From contig NZ_CP014213.1 in assembly GCF_003268005.1 (NCBI RefSeq), forward strand, positions 1,860,001 through 1,924,000: a DNA stretch of 64,000 bases, written 5' to 3'. Position numbers and translations under genes: made by a program. Position 1 is the stretch's first letter. Every line of letters begins with the position of its first letter. The notes under the pieces were generated by a model. It searched no databases. It was given only the letters and a program-made list of their open reading frames with translations, and was not told the DNA's origin. The stretch comes from Methanosphaera sp. BMS (GTDB lineage: Archaea; Methanobacteriota; Methanobacteria; Methanobacteriales; Methanobacteriaceae). Below, one piece after another: positions 37,761 through 47,135 of this stretch.

Positions 37761-39140
37761 CTATTCATTAGACGTGCTTTCTTTATTATTATCCTCATTT
37801 ACGACATTATTGTTTTCTCTTGCAAGCAATCTTCTCTTACGATTATAGTATGTTAACGGATTTCCTATTTTTTTACAGTCCTTATTTGGCACACATAAGT
37901 GGGACAGGTGAAGTTTTGTTTTTTCACAACTCATAGGCGTGTACCATTGAGTTTCACCCTCATGATCCAGTTTAAGTTCTGTATGCATACCGAATCCCAG
38001 TTTTGAATTGATATTTATCTTTTCTTGTGGCTGGTCACTAAACAGTGGAGGACTGCATGCATTTGCAGCCTCATATATCAATGGTATTACTTCATTGTGG
38101 GTAATGTCCAATGATGAATCCACCATGGATATCTTCATTCTCTCATCGATTGAAAATATTCCCGGACACAGTCTTGCATATGCTATAAATGGTGTTAAAA
38201 ACAATACTATTGCATCATTACGTCCACCGCTTTTTATTCCCTTCATGCACTTTCTGACACATGGTGGAAATGCATCCATGTTAAATTCTGTAGGCTGCGT
38301 GTCATTCTTATAATTTCCACTACCTGAGCCTGATGAAAAACGCAATTCCTGGATTTTATCTTCAAGCAAACGAATATCCTCTGCCAAATTTACAAGTAAC
38401 GGATTTGGTTCCACCATCTTCTTGGATTTTTCATAAACCGTTTTAATGTATTCCCTTGTTTTAATCATGATTAAACTTCTAAGCAGGATATTTTTTAGTT
38501 TAAATCCACATGTCACCTGATACATCATCTGTGGATCACGATACTCTATCAAATCACCAAATTCTTCTATAAAATCCTCATATTCCACTATTACCTTACC
38601 GTCAGATAGCAGTAAGTTATCCAGGTCAAGTTCGCCCAATTCCAGCACTTCCTTTATGTCTGTCCATTTGATGTTGTTTGTATCTATCAATTGATTTAGG
38701 GTTGTTCTTAAGAAATCCGTTTGATATTCGTATGATTCCCTTTGAATCCTGCCCAGTCTGATTGATATCAATTCTTTTTCTGATTCCAAAAATTGCTTTG
38801 CTTCATGACTATCCGGCCCATATCCTATGGCAATGGCCTGACATAACAGATAGAATGCCACGACATCGTATTCATATATGTCGGGATTGAAGAGATATTC
38901 ATAATTTTTCTCATCATATTTATCGGTTTTCTTATATAAAAACCATTCAAAACGTTTATATGCTAATTTTTGTAGTGTGTCAGGTATTTGTGCATCTCTA
39001 CTAACATATTGTGAGTGAGTATGGATTATAATGTTAAATAATTCCTCATTTCGATTATTTAATGAGTCCATATCACCCAATTGACGAACAATCTTTTGAG
39101 CATCATTACTGAATGGGTTAATAAAGGAAGTTTTTATCAT
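37761..39140 (-). CDS. priL: DNA primase large subunit PriL
   Basis: The 459-residue protein has an N-terminal helical part and a C-terminal iron-sulfur domain. The four expected cysteines fit FPPCVRKCMKGIK (first), EAANACSPPLF (second), and MSCEKTKLHLSHLCVPNKDCK with GNPLTYYNRKRR near the C-terminus (third and fourth). PriL binds the nucleotide and template and regulates PriS product length. The gene precedes priS, so priL-priS form an operon read towards the ALP block. The terminal 20 residues are Asn/Glu/Asp-rich, a likely disordered tail. Confidence 0.92.
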   Translation of the reverse strand: MIKTSFINPFSNDAQKIVRQLGDMDSLNNRNEELFNIIIHTHSQYVSRDAQIPDTLQKLAYKRFEWFLYKKTDKYDEKNYEYLFNPDIYEYDVVAFYLLCQAIAIGYGPDSHEAKQFLESEKELISIRLGRIQRESYEYQTDFLRTTLNQLIDTNNIKWTDIKEVLELGELDLDNLLLSDGKVIVEYEDFIEEFGDLIEYRDPQMMYQVTCGFKLKNILLRSLIMIKTREYIKTVYEKSKKMVEPNPLLVNLAEDIRLLEDKIQELRFSSGSGSGNYKNDTQPTEFNMDAFPPCVRKCMKGIKSGGRNDAIVLFLTPFIAYARLCPGIFSIDERMKISMVDSSLDITHNEVIPLIYEAANACSPPLFSDQPQEKININSKLGFGMHTELKLDHEGETQWYTPMSCEKTKLHLSHLCVPNKDCKKIGNPLTYYNRKRRLLARENNNVVNEDNNKESTSNE

Positions 39141-39403
39141 AGTGATATATCTATTTAAGAAAATAGATAATACTTTACATTGAAAATGAAATTTTATTAC
39201 AAAATTTGAAAAAGGAGTGTTTTCAAGGGAATTTAAAAAAAGTCTTTGTGCTTTTAATCAAAGCAATCTTTTTTTGTTCATAGATTATGATTTAGTTTTG
39301 ATTTTAATTAATATTTAGTTCTGGAAAATTACATTTGGGTTAATAAGAATATTTAGTCAAAAAACTTTTTTTTGACATTTTTTTGTTTGTGTTGAATATA
39401 AAT

Positions 39404-40806
39404 ATAGGGTACTTGAATTAAGACCAATCAAATAATGTTTTTTGTTTGGTTTTTTGGTAATCTAAGAGTGTTTTTTGATTGGTTGTTTCAGGTACAGAAG
39501 AATTATTTCTTTTATCAGTTTCTTCGGTTTTCTTTTTTCTTCTGTGTTTTATAGGTGGTCTTCCTTCTATGTTTCCTTCTGATAATTGTTGCATTTTTGT
39601 TTTTGTCATGAATCCTTGTTGTATGCAGAGTGTTGTTAATAATATGCATAAATATATGCTTTTACTTACTGATTTTGTTGTATATTTATGGAATTTTCCC
39701 AATCCAAAGGCATCTTTGGCTACTTTAAAGAAATCTTCTATTAATCCTCTTATTGGTTTTAAATCTTCCCAATTTTCGATTTGTTTTATTAATATTGTTT
39801 TTAATGTTTTATATTCTTTTTTTGAGTTCTCATTATTATTTGAATTAAATACTTCGAGTGGATATGAAAGATTGTCTTTGATTTTTTGGATGGTGTTATC
39901 ATATTTTGGGGCTATTATTGGAACTATTTTATAGCGGTTGATTCCTATTTTATAATTTTCTAATGAGTAATATCATCTATCAAGATATAATAATGTTCGT
40001 TTAGTAAATAATCTTCTTCTTTTTAATTCTTTTAATACTTTTTTGTATATTACAGTGTCGTGTGGTGCTCCAGAGTGTATGAGAATGGATACAGGTGATA
40101 AAGTATCTTTATCTAGTACTACTGTTACTTTAAATCCAATATAATGTAGTTTTGTCTTTGAAAATCCCCATTTAAGGTTTAATTTCTCTAATTCCTCTTT
40201 TGTAATGTATTTTTTTATGGTATTTATATCTACATCTACAGGTGTTGCATCAATCAAATAGTGGCTTATAACTTTTTTATTAGGTTTATAAATTCTTGAA
40301 CATATGCTATTTGTTAAATTATTGAATATTTCCGGCCATATTTGCTAAAATATTCATAAAATTGTTGTTCATTAAAATTAGTGCTTATGTTAAAATGAGT
40401 TTTTAATTTTTCATTTCGATTGATTTCACGGATCATGTCGGAAATTGTATAATCAAAGTACATAGTCATTAGTATTATTTTTATACAATCTATCATCTTA
40501 TTGATATTATGTACATCATTTCTTGCTAATGATTGTTTAACATATTTTTCATCGAAATGTTTAAGTATTTTGTCTAACAAACATATTTTTGGGTCTTTTT
40601 TATCTAAATTTATACTAGGTTTCATCTGATCACAATATAATATATGTAAATCATAGTATTTATAATTTAGGGTTAAAATTGACCCTATTTTTATAATTTA
40701 ATAGTTAATTTTTTGTACCTAAAGTAATGACAACATATATATGTTGTAATTTATAAAAATAAGCTTAAAGAGTACTGTTTTAAAAATTATTTTTCAAGTA
40801 CCCTAT
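39404..40806 (-). mobile_element. Decayed insertion sequence of about 1.4 kb
   Basis: Perfect 14-bp inverted repeats mark the ends: ATAGGGTACTTGAA (39404-39417) and TTCAAGTACCCTAT (40793-40806). If the true ends are GGG and CCC (39407-40803, 1397 bp), the element is flanked by TA on both sides, compatible with TA-target insertion. The transposase inside is interrupted. It lies between priL and metG in non-coding DNA, so it disrupts no gene. It belongs to the same family as the debris at 8127-8850. Confidence 0.78.
39418..40625 (-). pseudogene. DDE transposase with one frameshift and one in-frame stop
   Basis: The N-terminal part (40625 to about 40314) is helical and basic, with TISDMIREINRNEKLKTHF and EQQFYEYFSKYG. 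One extra A near 40330 shifts the frame; the sequence resumes as IFNNLTNSICSRIY and reaches LIDATPVDVD (first catalytic Asp) and SGAPHDT. An in-frame TGA at 39970-39972 then interrupts a DRxYYS motif where most relatives have DRGYYS, consistent with a GGA to TGA change. The remainder (IRGLIEDFFKVAKDAFG, then a basic Thr/Lys-rich tail) runs to 39418. Inactive as it stands. Confidence 0.8.
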
Positions 40807-41085
40807 TTTGGATATCCCCTTTAAAATGATAAATAAAATTGATACATTGAAAAAAATAGAACTTTTTTCTAGTTAAAATAGTTGACGTGTTTGATTTTAT
40901 CTTCCAAATGTTTTTAGCAATTTTGTGTTTTTAATTATATTCTATTGAAAAACTTATTTCAAGCAATAAAATAGATAAATGATAAATTACATATAAATAT
41001 ATTAATAATCTATGACGAGAATAAAATTAATATTTTTTTTATATTTGAATAATATTAATAAACAAAGTTTATGGGGGAGAAAATT

Positions 41086-43104
41086 ATGGATAAGTTATTT
41101 ATTTCATGTGCATTGCCTTATGCCAATGGGCCATGCCACTTGGGACACTTGCGTTCCACATATATTCCTGCAGACATTTATGCCAGATTTAATCGTATGA
41201 ATAATGTGGACACTCTAATGGTTTGTGCTACCGATGAGCATGGAACGCCTATAGCAGTTAGGGCAGAACAGGAAAATAAAAGTCCGAAGGATATTACAGA
41301 TGTTTATCATGAACTTATTGGAAATGATTTGAAGGCATGCAACATATCACTGGACAGCTTTAGAAGAACCACCGATAAAAGACATTATGAAATGGCACAG
41401 GAATTCTTCTTAACATTAAACGAAAAAGGATATATCTATCAACAGGAAATTGAACAGCTATACTGTGACAATTGTCAAAGAAGCCTACCTGACAGATATG
41501 TTGAAGGAATCTGTCCTTACTGTGACAGTGAAGCAAGAGGAGACCAATGCGAAGTATGCGGACACCACCTCGATCCGATACAACTGAAGGAACCTCACTG
41601 TCTAATCTGTGAAGGAACACCACATCCTCAAAAATCAAATCAGTACTACTTTAAACTTGAAGAATTTGAGGATGAACTTAAAGATTGGATAAACAACAAC
41701 GAACATTTGCCTAAAAACGTTAAAAACTTCGCAGCCGAATGGGTAAATGAAGGACTTAAAAATTGGATTATGAGTCGTGACATGAAATGGGGTATTCCCA
41801 TACCACTGGATGACGCAGAAGGAAAGGTACTATACGTATGGGGAGAAGCATTTATAGGATACCAATCATCCGCCAGCCAATGGGCAGATGAACATGATCT
41901 AAACTGGTTGGACTACTGGAATGACAAGACCGTTCATTTTATTGGTAAGGATATCATATATCACCATACAATATTCTGGCCAAGCATGCTTATGGGTAAA
42001 AATATGAAACTGCCATACAGCGTGATTGGTGGAGGATACCTCTCCCTTGAAGGACGTAAAATGTCCACAAGTAAAGGATGGGTCATATGGGTAAAGGATT
42101 TCCTTGACAAGTTTGACAGTGACTTATTACGTTATTATATGGTCATCAATGCCCCACTGGACAAGGATACGGACTTTTCATGGGATGACTTCCAGAGAAG
42201 AATCAACAATGAACTAACAGACAGTCTTGGTAACTTCGTTCATAGAACATTTACATTCACCCATAAGTTCTTTGACGGCAAAGTGCCGGAAAAAGGAAGC
42301 TTTGATGAGTTGGATGAGGAATTTTTATCAATGATAGAACAATTGCCGGATAAGGTAGCAGATGAGATTGATACGTTCAACTTCCGTGACGGACTACAGG
42401 AAATCATGACCACCTGTAAATTTGCAAACAAATACTTCAATGACAAAAAACCATGGAAGGCCGTGAAGGAGGATATTGAAAGTGCAAAAACATGTCTGTA
42501 TCTGTCCAACCAACTGGTTCATACATTAGCTGTTGTACTAAATCCATACTTACCTGAAACCGCACAGAAAATACGCGGCATACTTAACATGCCTACTGAA
42601 GATGTTGAAGGATTTATGAAATTTGAAAACAGGACTCCACTGGTTTGTTGGGATGAGGCCAAGGAATTTCTAGATGAAGGTTATGAAATTAACAAGGCAA
42701 AACCATTATTTAAGAAGATAGAAGATGACGTTATTAATGAAGAAAAAGAAAAATTATACAATACATTAGATGAACAAGAGGATGATAATATGAGTAACAC
42801 AATTAGTATAGATGAATTTGGAAAAGTTGAATTGATAGTAGGTCAAATTAAAGAAGCAGAAAAAATAGAAAAAGCAGACAAATTACTTAAGGTTCAAGTG
42901 GACTTAGGCGATGAAGTAAGACAAGTGGTTGCCGGTATTGCAAAAAGATACTCACCTGAAGAATTAATCGACAGAAAGGTTATTGTAGTGGCAAACCTGG
43001 AACCTGCCAAATTATTTGGTGTAGAATCAAATGGTATGCTTCTTGCTACAGACAGTATGGAATTGCTTACAACCGAAGGTAAAGTAGGTGAACATATCAG
43101 ATAA
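41086..43104 (+). CDS. metG: Methionyl-tRNA synthetase with fused C-terminal tRNA-binding domain
   Basis: The GGGGGAG site selects the ATG at 41086 over the ATG at 41071, giving 672 residues. The class I signatures are HLGH at residues 18-21 and KMSTS at about 325-329. Four zinc-type cysteine pairs (CDNC, CPYC, CEVC, CLIC) lie between about 123 and 176. A C-terminal EMAPII/Trbp111-type domain spans about 575-672 (FGKVELIVGQIKEAEKIE, then NLEPAKLFGVESNGMLL). It charges initiator and elongator tRNA-Met. An internal GAGGATGATA-ATG at 42790 lies in frame exactly at the start of the tRNA-binding domain. Confidence 0.95.
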   Translation: MDKLFISCALPYANGPCHLGHLRSTYIPADIYARFNRMNNVDTLMVCATDEHGTPIAVRAEQENKSPKDITDVYHELIGNDLKACNISLDSFRRTTDKRHYEMAQEFFLTLNEKGYIYQQEIEQLYCDNCQRSLPDRYVEGICPYCDSEARGDQCEVCGHHLDPIQLKEPHCLICEGTPHPQKSNQYYFKLEEFEDELKDWINNNEHLPKNVKNFAAEWVNEGLKNWIMSRDMKWGIPIPLDDAEGKVLYVWGEAFIGYQSSASQWADEHDLNWLDYWNDKTVHFIGKDIIYHHTIFWPSMLMGKNMKLPYSVIGGGYLSLEGRKMSTSKGWVIWVKDFLDKFDSDLLRYYMVINAPLDKDTDFSWDDFQRRINNELTDSLGNFVHRTFTFTHKFFDGKVPEKGSFDELDEEFLSMIEQLPDKVADEIDTFNFRDGLQEIMTTCKFANKYFNDKKPWKAVKEDIESAKTCLYLSNQLVHTLAVVLNPYLPETAQKIRGILNMPTEDVEGFMKFENRTPLVCWDEAKEFLDEGYEINKAKPLFKKIEDDVINEEKEKLYNTLDEQEDDNMSNTISIDEFGKVELIVGQIKEAEKIEKADKLLKVQVDLGDEVRQVVAGIAKRYSPEELIDRKVIVVANLEPAKLFGVESNGMLLATDSMELLTTEGKVGEHIR

Positions 43105-43175
43105 GAAATTGCACAATTAAAATAATTATCATTATAAACTTAGATACCATACAAACAAATATAAGGTGAAGTTAA

Positions 43176-44789
43176 ATGAGTGAAGTGCTAGTAAAGCATG
43201 CAGAGACGTTTCTTAAGGATATCCAGAAAAAGCCCGTCATAGCAGAGGGCATTGAGGACTTTGACAGTTACATAGAGATATACTCCTATCTTTATGATAA
43301 CCTCACAAAGCTTCAAAACCTAAGAAACAAGATGGAGATAAGAGGTTTTACCTCACCATTTGCTGCCATTAAAAGGTTTAATAAGGGAGCCAATACCGGA
43401 AATGCACCCGAGATTATTCCTGATGATGTCCATGACCAGTCACGTCATGCTCAGTATTTTAGGATTAAGGCATCCAATAAGAAAAATATATTGGATCAAG
43501 TTAAATCTGCTATCGCTTCACATAAAATAGCAATCGGACACCTTGAAGAGTATGGTACATTCAAATGCAACGAATGCAAACAAAAATATACAAAAAACCA
43601 TATCCAGGATTTGTTAACATACGACGATGACTACGATGTAACCGGATTCATGTGTGAATGCGGAAACAGTGACTTTACATTTGAGGAGACAGTCAGTGGT
43701 ATCTGCCGACTGGAATTAATAAAATACCTGCCACTAGGTGGAGAATACCTTCTTAAAAGATCACAACTTACCCGGTATAGCCTGGAAGCATACCGTGACA
43801 TTACAAAGATTATGAAACAGGAAAAAAGAGGTCGTGTAAAGAGTGTTACAGTCATTGCTAAGGTAAAAGATGAAAAAACAGGCAAATGGGTTAGTAAAAA
43901 GGCAAACATTGACTATGCAGATGAACACAACTATGAATTAGAACTTCGTAAAAGATACGGATCCAATGCCCGAATCGAATTATTGCAGTTTAATCATAAA
44001 AAGCCATCACTGATTAACGATAAATACGTTCAAAATGCCCTGGCCATAGCATACCTGCAATATACCGAAAATATAGTGAACAACCAGATTGATGACATCA
44101 TACCCCTGCACATCCGGAATATGGACAAGGTAAACAAATACAACAGAATACTTGAACAGGCAAGAAGCGATGCCAGCAGACTGGCAAGGGAAGCTGATGA
44201 ACGTATAGAACTGGAAGAGGAATTAAAGTACCTGAAACTTAAAAAGGAGAATTTGATTAATTCAAACCATGAATTGGACAGGGGACTTAAAGAGGATCTG
44301 GCACGAGAGGTAAAGATTAGAAAACATTATTATATTGATACTACAAAGACAATCATACTATGGGATTTGTTCAAGTATTACATGACAACATCCGAAAACA
44401 GACGAAACAATTACTCGGGACCATTTCCCAACCTCAGGCCAACTCTTGACTCCAATCAAATAAAAGTCTTCGACAGGGTATTTTCAAAGGACATCATCCA
44501 ACTATTACATGACAACGATGAAAACATAGCCATCATTGAAAATATGAAAGAATGCATACAATACAAACAAGACCTGGAAAACAAACGTAAAAATCTACAC
44601 TTAAAGTCCAATCAAGCAGCCTGTGGAGCGGTCGTCTTAAATAAAAAATCAAACATATCCCTGAATAAAGCTGCGGATTTATTATATGTTGATTATGAAG
44701 AGGCATCCAAAGAAAAAGTTGAATTAAACAGAATTGAAAAGCCTAGCACGAAAAAAGCTAAGAAATTCCTAGAATTAATTAACAAGTAA
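43176..44789 (+). CDS. DUF530-like methanogen protein
   Basis: The 537-residue protein matches the length and features I associate with DUF530, a methanogen family of unknown function: GIEDFDSYIEIYSYLYDNL near the N-terminus, a central zinc-finger-like CNECKQKYTKNH...CECGNSDF near residues 129-170, and a long C-terminal helical coiled coil rich in Lys and Glu (about 320-400). No membrane segment is present. It follows metG by 71 nt and precedes the HTH gene by 18 nt. DUF530 next to metG is, as far as I recall, conserved in related methanogens. Confidence 0.62.
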   Translation: MSEVLVKHAETFLKDIQKKPVIAEGIEDFDSYIEIYSYLYDNLTKLQNLRNKMEIRGFTSPFAAIKRFNKGANTGNAPEIIPDDVHDQSRHAQYFRIKASNKKNILDQVKSAIASHKIAIGHLEEYGTFKCNECKQKYTKNHIQDLLTYDDDYDVTGFMCECGNSDFTFEETVSGICRLELIKYLPLGGEYLLKRSQLTRYSLEAYRDITKIMKQEKRGRVKSVTVIAKVKDEKTGKWVSKKANIDYADEHNYELELRKRYGSNARIELLQFNHKKPSLINDKYVQNALAIAYLQYTENIVNNQIDDIIPLHIRNMDKVNKYNRILEQARSDASRLAREADERIELEEELKYLKLKKENLINSNHELDRGLKEDLAREVKIRKHYYIDTTKTIILWDLFKYYMTTSENRRNNYSGPFPNLRPTLDSNQIKVFDRVFSKDIIQLLHDNDENIAIIENMKECIQYKQDLENKRKNLHLKSNQAACGAVVLNKKSNISLNKAADLLYVDYEEASKEKVELNRIEKPSTKKAKKFLELINK

Positions 44790-44807
44790 TTATTGAAGGT
44801 GATAACC

Positions 44808-45302
44808 ATGGCATCAACAGTACATGTAAACAAACCATTATCATCCAAATATATTTTAGAACTATTAGATGAAAATCCGGACTTGGAAGTAATAGAATGT
44901 CCTCAAAGTCTATATGAAAGAACATCAGACACCTATTTAGATGCTCTTCGTGAGTTAGACATTGAAATAAAAGTGCTTGAAAGCAGGGGTAGACCTAAAA
45001 AATACGACAGCAGCTTGGTCAAGAAGATTAATGAAATGATAAACTCAGGATTATATCCAAAGGCAATAGCTAAAAGGTTACATATAGACTTGAAAACTGT
45101 TTATTACCTTAAGGATAAGAAGTTAAAGCAAGGCCCTAAATCAAAGTACTCCGATGATACGAAACAGGAAATTGTAAAGTTAAAAAATAAGGGTATCAGT
45201 GTTAAGAAGATTTCATCAATGATGAACATACCAATAAGAACAATATATCATATACTTCAAAAGGAAAGAGAACTGATAAACAAACAAACAAAAGGAGTGT
45301 AG
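44808..45302 (+). CDS. Two-HTH DNA-binding protein
   Basis: The start ATG at 44808 follows GAAGGTGAT and gives 164 residues. An N-terminal mixed segment (residues 1-60) precedes two repeated units. Each has a short basic lead (GRPKKYDSS and GPKSKYSDD) and then a resolvase-like helix-turn-helix: SGLYPKAIAKRLHIDLKTVY and NKGISVKKISSMMNIPIRTI. The lead resembles an AT-hook. It is likely a DNA-binding regulator, target unknown. It lies between the DUF530 gene and the glycosylphosphotransferase gene, with 3 nt before the latter, so it is probably co-transcribed with them. Confidence 0.65.
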   Translation: MASTVHVNKPLSSKYILELLDENPDLEVIECPQSLYERTSDTYLDALRELDIEIKVLESRGRPKKYDSSLVKKINEMINSGLYPKAIAKRLHIDLKTVYYLKDKKLKQGPKSKYSDDTKQEIVKLKNKGISVKKISSMMNIPIRTIYHILQKERELINKQTKGV

Positions 45303-45305
45303 ACA

Positions 45306-46265
45306 TTGCTGAACAATTCCACCTACCTACTTGTCACTTCTGGTATATGTGGCCTGGTAGCATTTCTAATGACATTCGGAGTAATGCCTACCCTGATTAG
45401 AAGACTGAAAAATGCCGATATTGTAGGACGTGACATACACAAGTTTACCAAGCCAGAAGTTGCAGAGATGGGAGGTATTGGAATACTCTTCGGATTTGCC
45501 ATAGCAATAATGCTGGGAGTATACCTTTATCCGCAATGGCAAAGCCAGCTGACAATAACCCTGATAGTCATATTGCTGGTGGGCATCATCGGAATGGTGG
45601 ACGACCTTATAATGCTATCCTCCAAGGAAAAGCTGGTCCTATTATGGATAGCGGGTCTGCCTATAATGTGGGTAACACCACCCAACGTTAGCATAATCTA
45701 TATGTTAAGCATTCCAATAGCAGTTACTGTTGCATCCAACCTTACCAATATGCTGGCGGGTCTGAACGGTATAGAAACAGGACTGGGCGTAATAGCCTTG
45801 ACATCACTTACCCTAAGCTGTATAATAATGAACAAATATGACGTGGCCATAATATCATTTTCCATGCTTGGAGCTTTAATAGCATTTCTATTCTATAACA
45901 AGTATCCTGCAAACGTATTTCCGGGTGATGTTGGAACCCTTATTATCGGTGCAAGCATAGCGATTATAGCATTTATAGGTAGGGTAAAGATTATCGCATT
46001 TATCGTACTTCTTCCCAACATTATAGATGGAATACTAAAGTTCAGAAGTGCAGGTGTAATGGAACGACAAAAACATAAGCCTACACAGGTAAAGGAGGAC
46101 GGATTGCTTGTAGTACCGCAGGGTGGATTCAACTCACTCATCAGATCCATACTGAAAAAGCCTATGAAGGAAAGCCAGGTAGTTCATATCATATGGCTAA
46201 TCGGTATCATATTTGGACTTATAGGAATAATAATAGCATACACGGCAAGTAATGCTATTATATAA
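45306..46265 (+). CDS. MraY/WecA-type glycosyl-1-phosphate transferase
   Basis: The 319-residue polytopic membrane protein starts at TTG 45306, supported by GGAGTG eight bases upstream. It has about ten hydrophobic helices. Family motifs are GMVDDLIML (Asp-Asp) near residues 97-105, NLTNMLAGLNGIETGLG near 145-161 and FPGDVGTLIIG near 203-213. Such enzymes move a sugar-phosphate, or in MraY a phospho-muramyl peptide, from a UDP carrier onto a polyprenyl phosphate. In Methanobacteriales it could start pseudomurein or glycolipid assembly; the substrate is not decided by sequence. A hairpin at 46269-46295 follows at once. Confidence 0.85.
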   Translation: MLNNSTYLLVTSGICGLVAFLMTFGVMPTLIRRLKNADIVGRDIHKFTKPEVAEMGGIGILFGFAIAIMLGVYLYPQWQSQLTITLIVILLVGIIGMVDDLIMLSSKEKLVLLWIAGLPIMWVTPPNVSIIYMLSIPIAVTVASNLTNMLAGLNGIETGLGVIALTSLTLSCIIMNKYDVAIISFSMLGALIAFLFYNKYPANVFPGDVGTLIIGASIAIIAFIGRVKIIAFIVLLPNIIDGILKFRSAGVMERQKHKPTQVKEDGLLVVPQGGFNSLIRSILKKPMKESQVVHIIWLIGIIFGLIGIIIAYTASNAII

Positions 46266-47135
46266 CATAATATTGGAATTGTATTGTCCAATATTACCTT
46301 CACCACCCCTCACACAATTTACTTTATAATACATACTTATTTTAGAGATAATTATATACTGTTAGTTAACCTTTATTCAAATCAAGGTATGAACTGATTT
46401 TAGAAAGTTATCCCCAAATCATTAATGAAAATATACGACTTATTTTGCCATACAAATTATATGCCTTATTAGCATATATCAAACAGGATATCACTACAAT
46501 TAACACATATCTACACAGTAACAACTTCATGAGAGTCCTAAAACTGAATTTTTAAACACTTTTTAATAGAAAAAAAACATACAACAAACACCATACTCTT
46601 ATTTTAGAGATTAAACAATGATTTTTAAACAATAGCATTTAAATAAAATTTTATGATAAGCATATGCCAAAAAAGTAATTTTAAATAATTCTAATAATTT
46701 TGAATAAAAAACAAAATATAATAATTACCTTTTAGATAAACATATACAGTAATGAAGATTTATATCAATTTATTAATTGATTTAAAAATACATATAATCA
46801 AAAGTATTAAAATATTAAATATAATCTTTAAAAATTTAATATACAGTCATACGTTGAATTATAAAGATTATCTTGGCATCGATTAACGAAAATAAATCCT
46901 CATTACTACTCAAATAAGATAATGATGAAAATGTAACAATCACGTGCATATGTGAAAAAAAACATATTCAACATCACATATACTAGAACAATGTTTCTAT
47001 ATCTGGTAAAACATCTAAAAAAACAAAATCAATATAGAAAAAATAAATTGTTACACATTATCCATCATAAAAACAACCTATTAACCATATAAAAAGTATA
47101 TGATTAATAAAAAAATTCAAAAATGGTGACACATA
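46266..47135. other. 870-bp AT-rich region upstream of ALP3
   Basis: Apart from the 3' hairpin at 46269-46295 and a weak hairpin, ATATGTG/CACATAT (46948-46954 with 46975-46981), I see no gene or repeat. A TATA-like run near 47090-47101 is the best promoter candidate for ALP3. Long AT-rich leaders precede other ALPs here too. Confidence 0.45.
46269..46295 (+). terminator. Hairpin after glycosylphosphotransferase gene
   Basis: AATATTGG (46269-46276) pairs perfectly with CCAATATT (46288-46295) around an 11-nt loop, 3 nt after the stop. No long T-run follows, so it may stabilise the transcript 3' end rather than terminate. Confidence 0.45.

Noticed and set aside
39960-39980. TGA inside the transposase DR-stop-YYS motif as a possible selenocysteine or recoded codon
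   Set aside because: Relatives have Gly (GGA) there, and the gene also carries a frameshift; a point mutation in a dead gene explains it.
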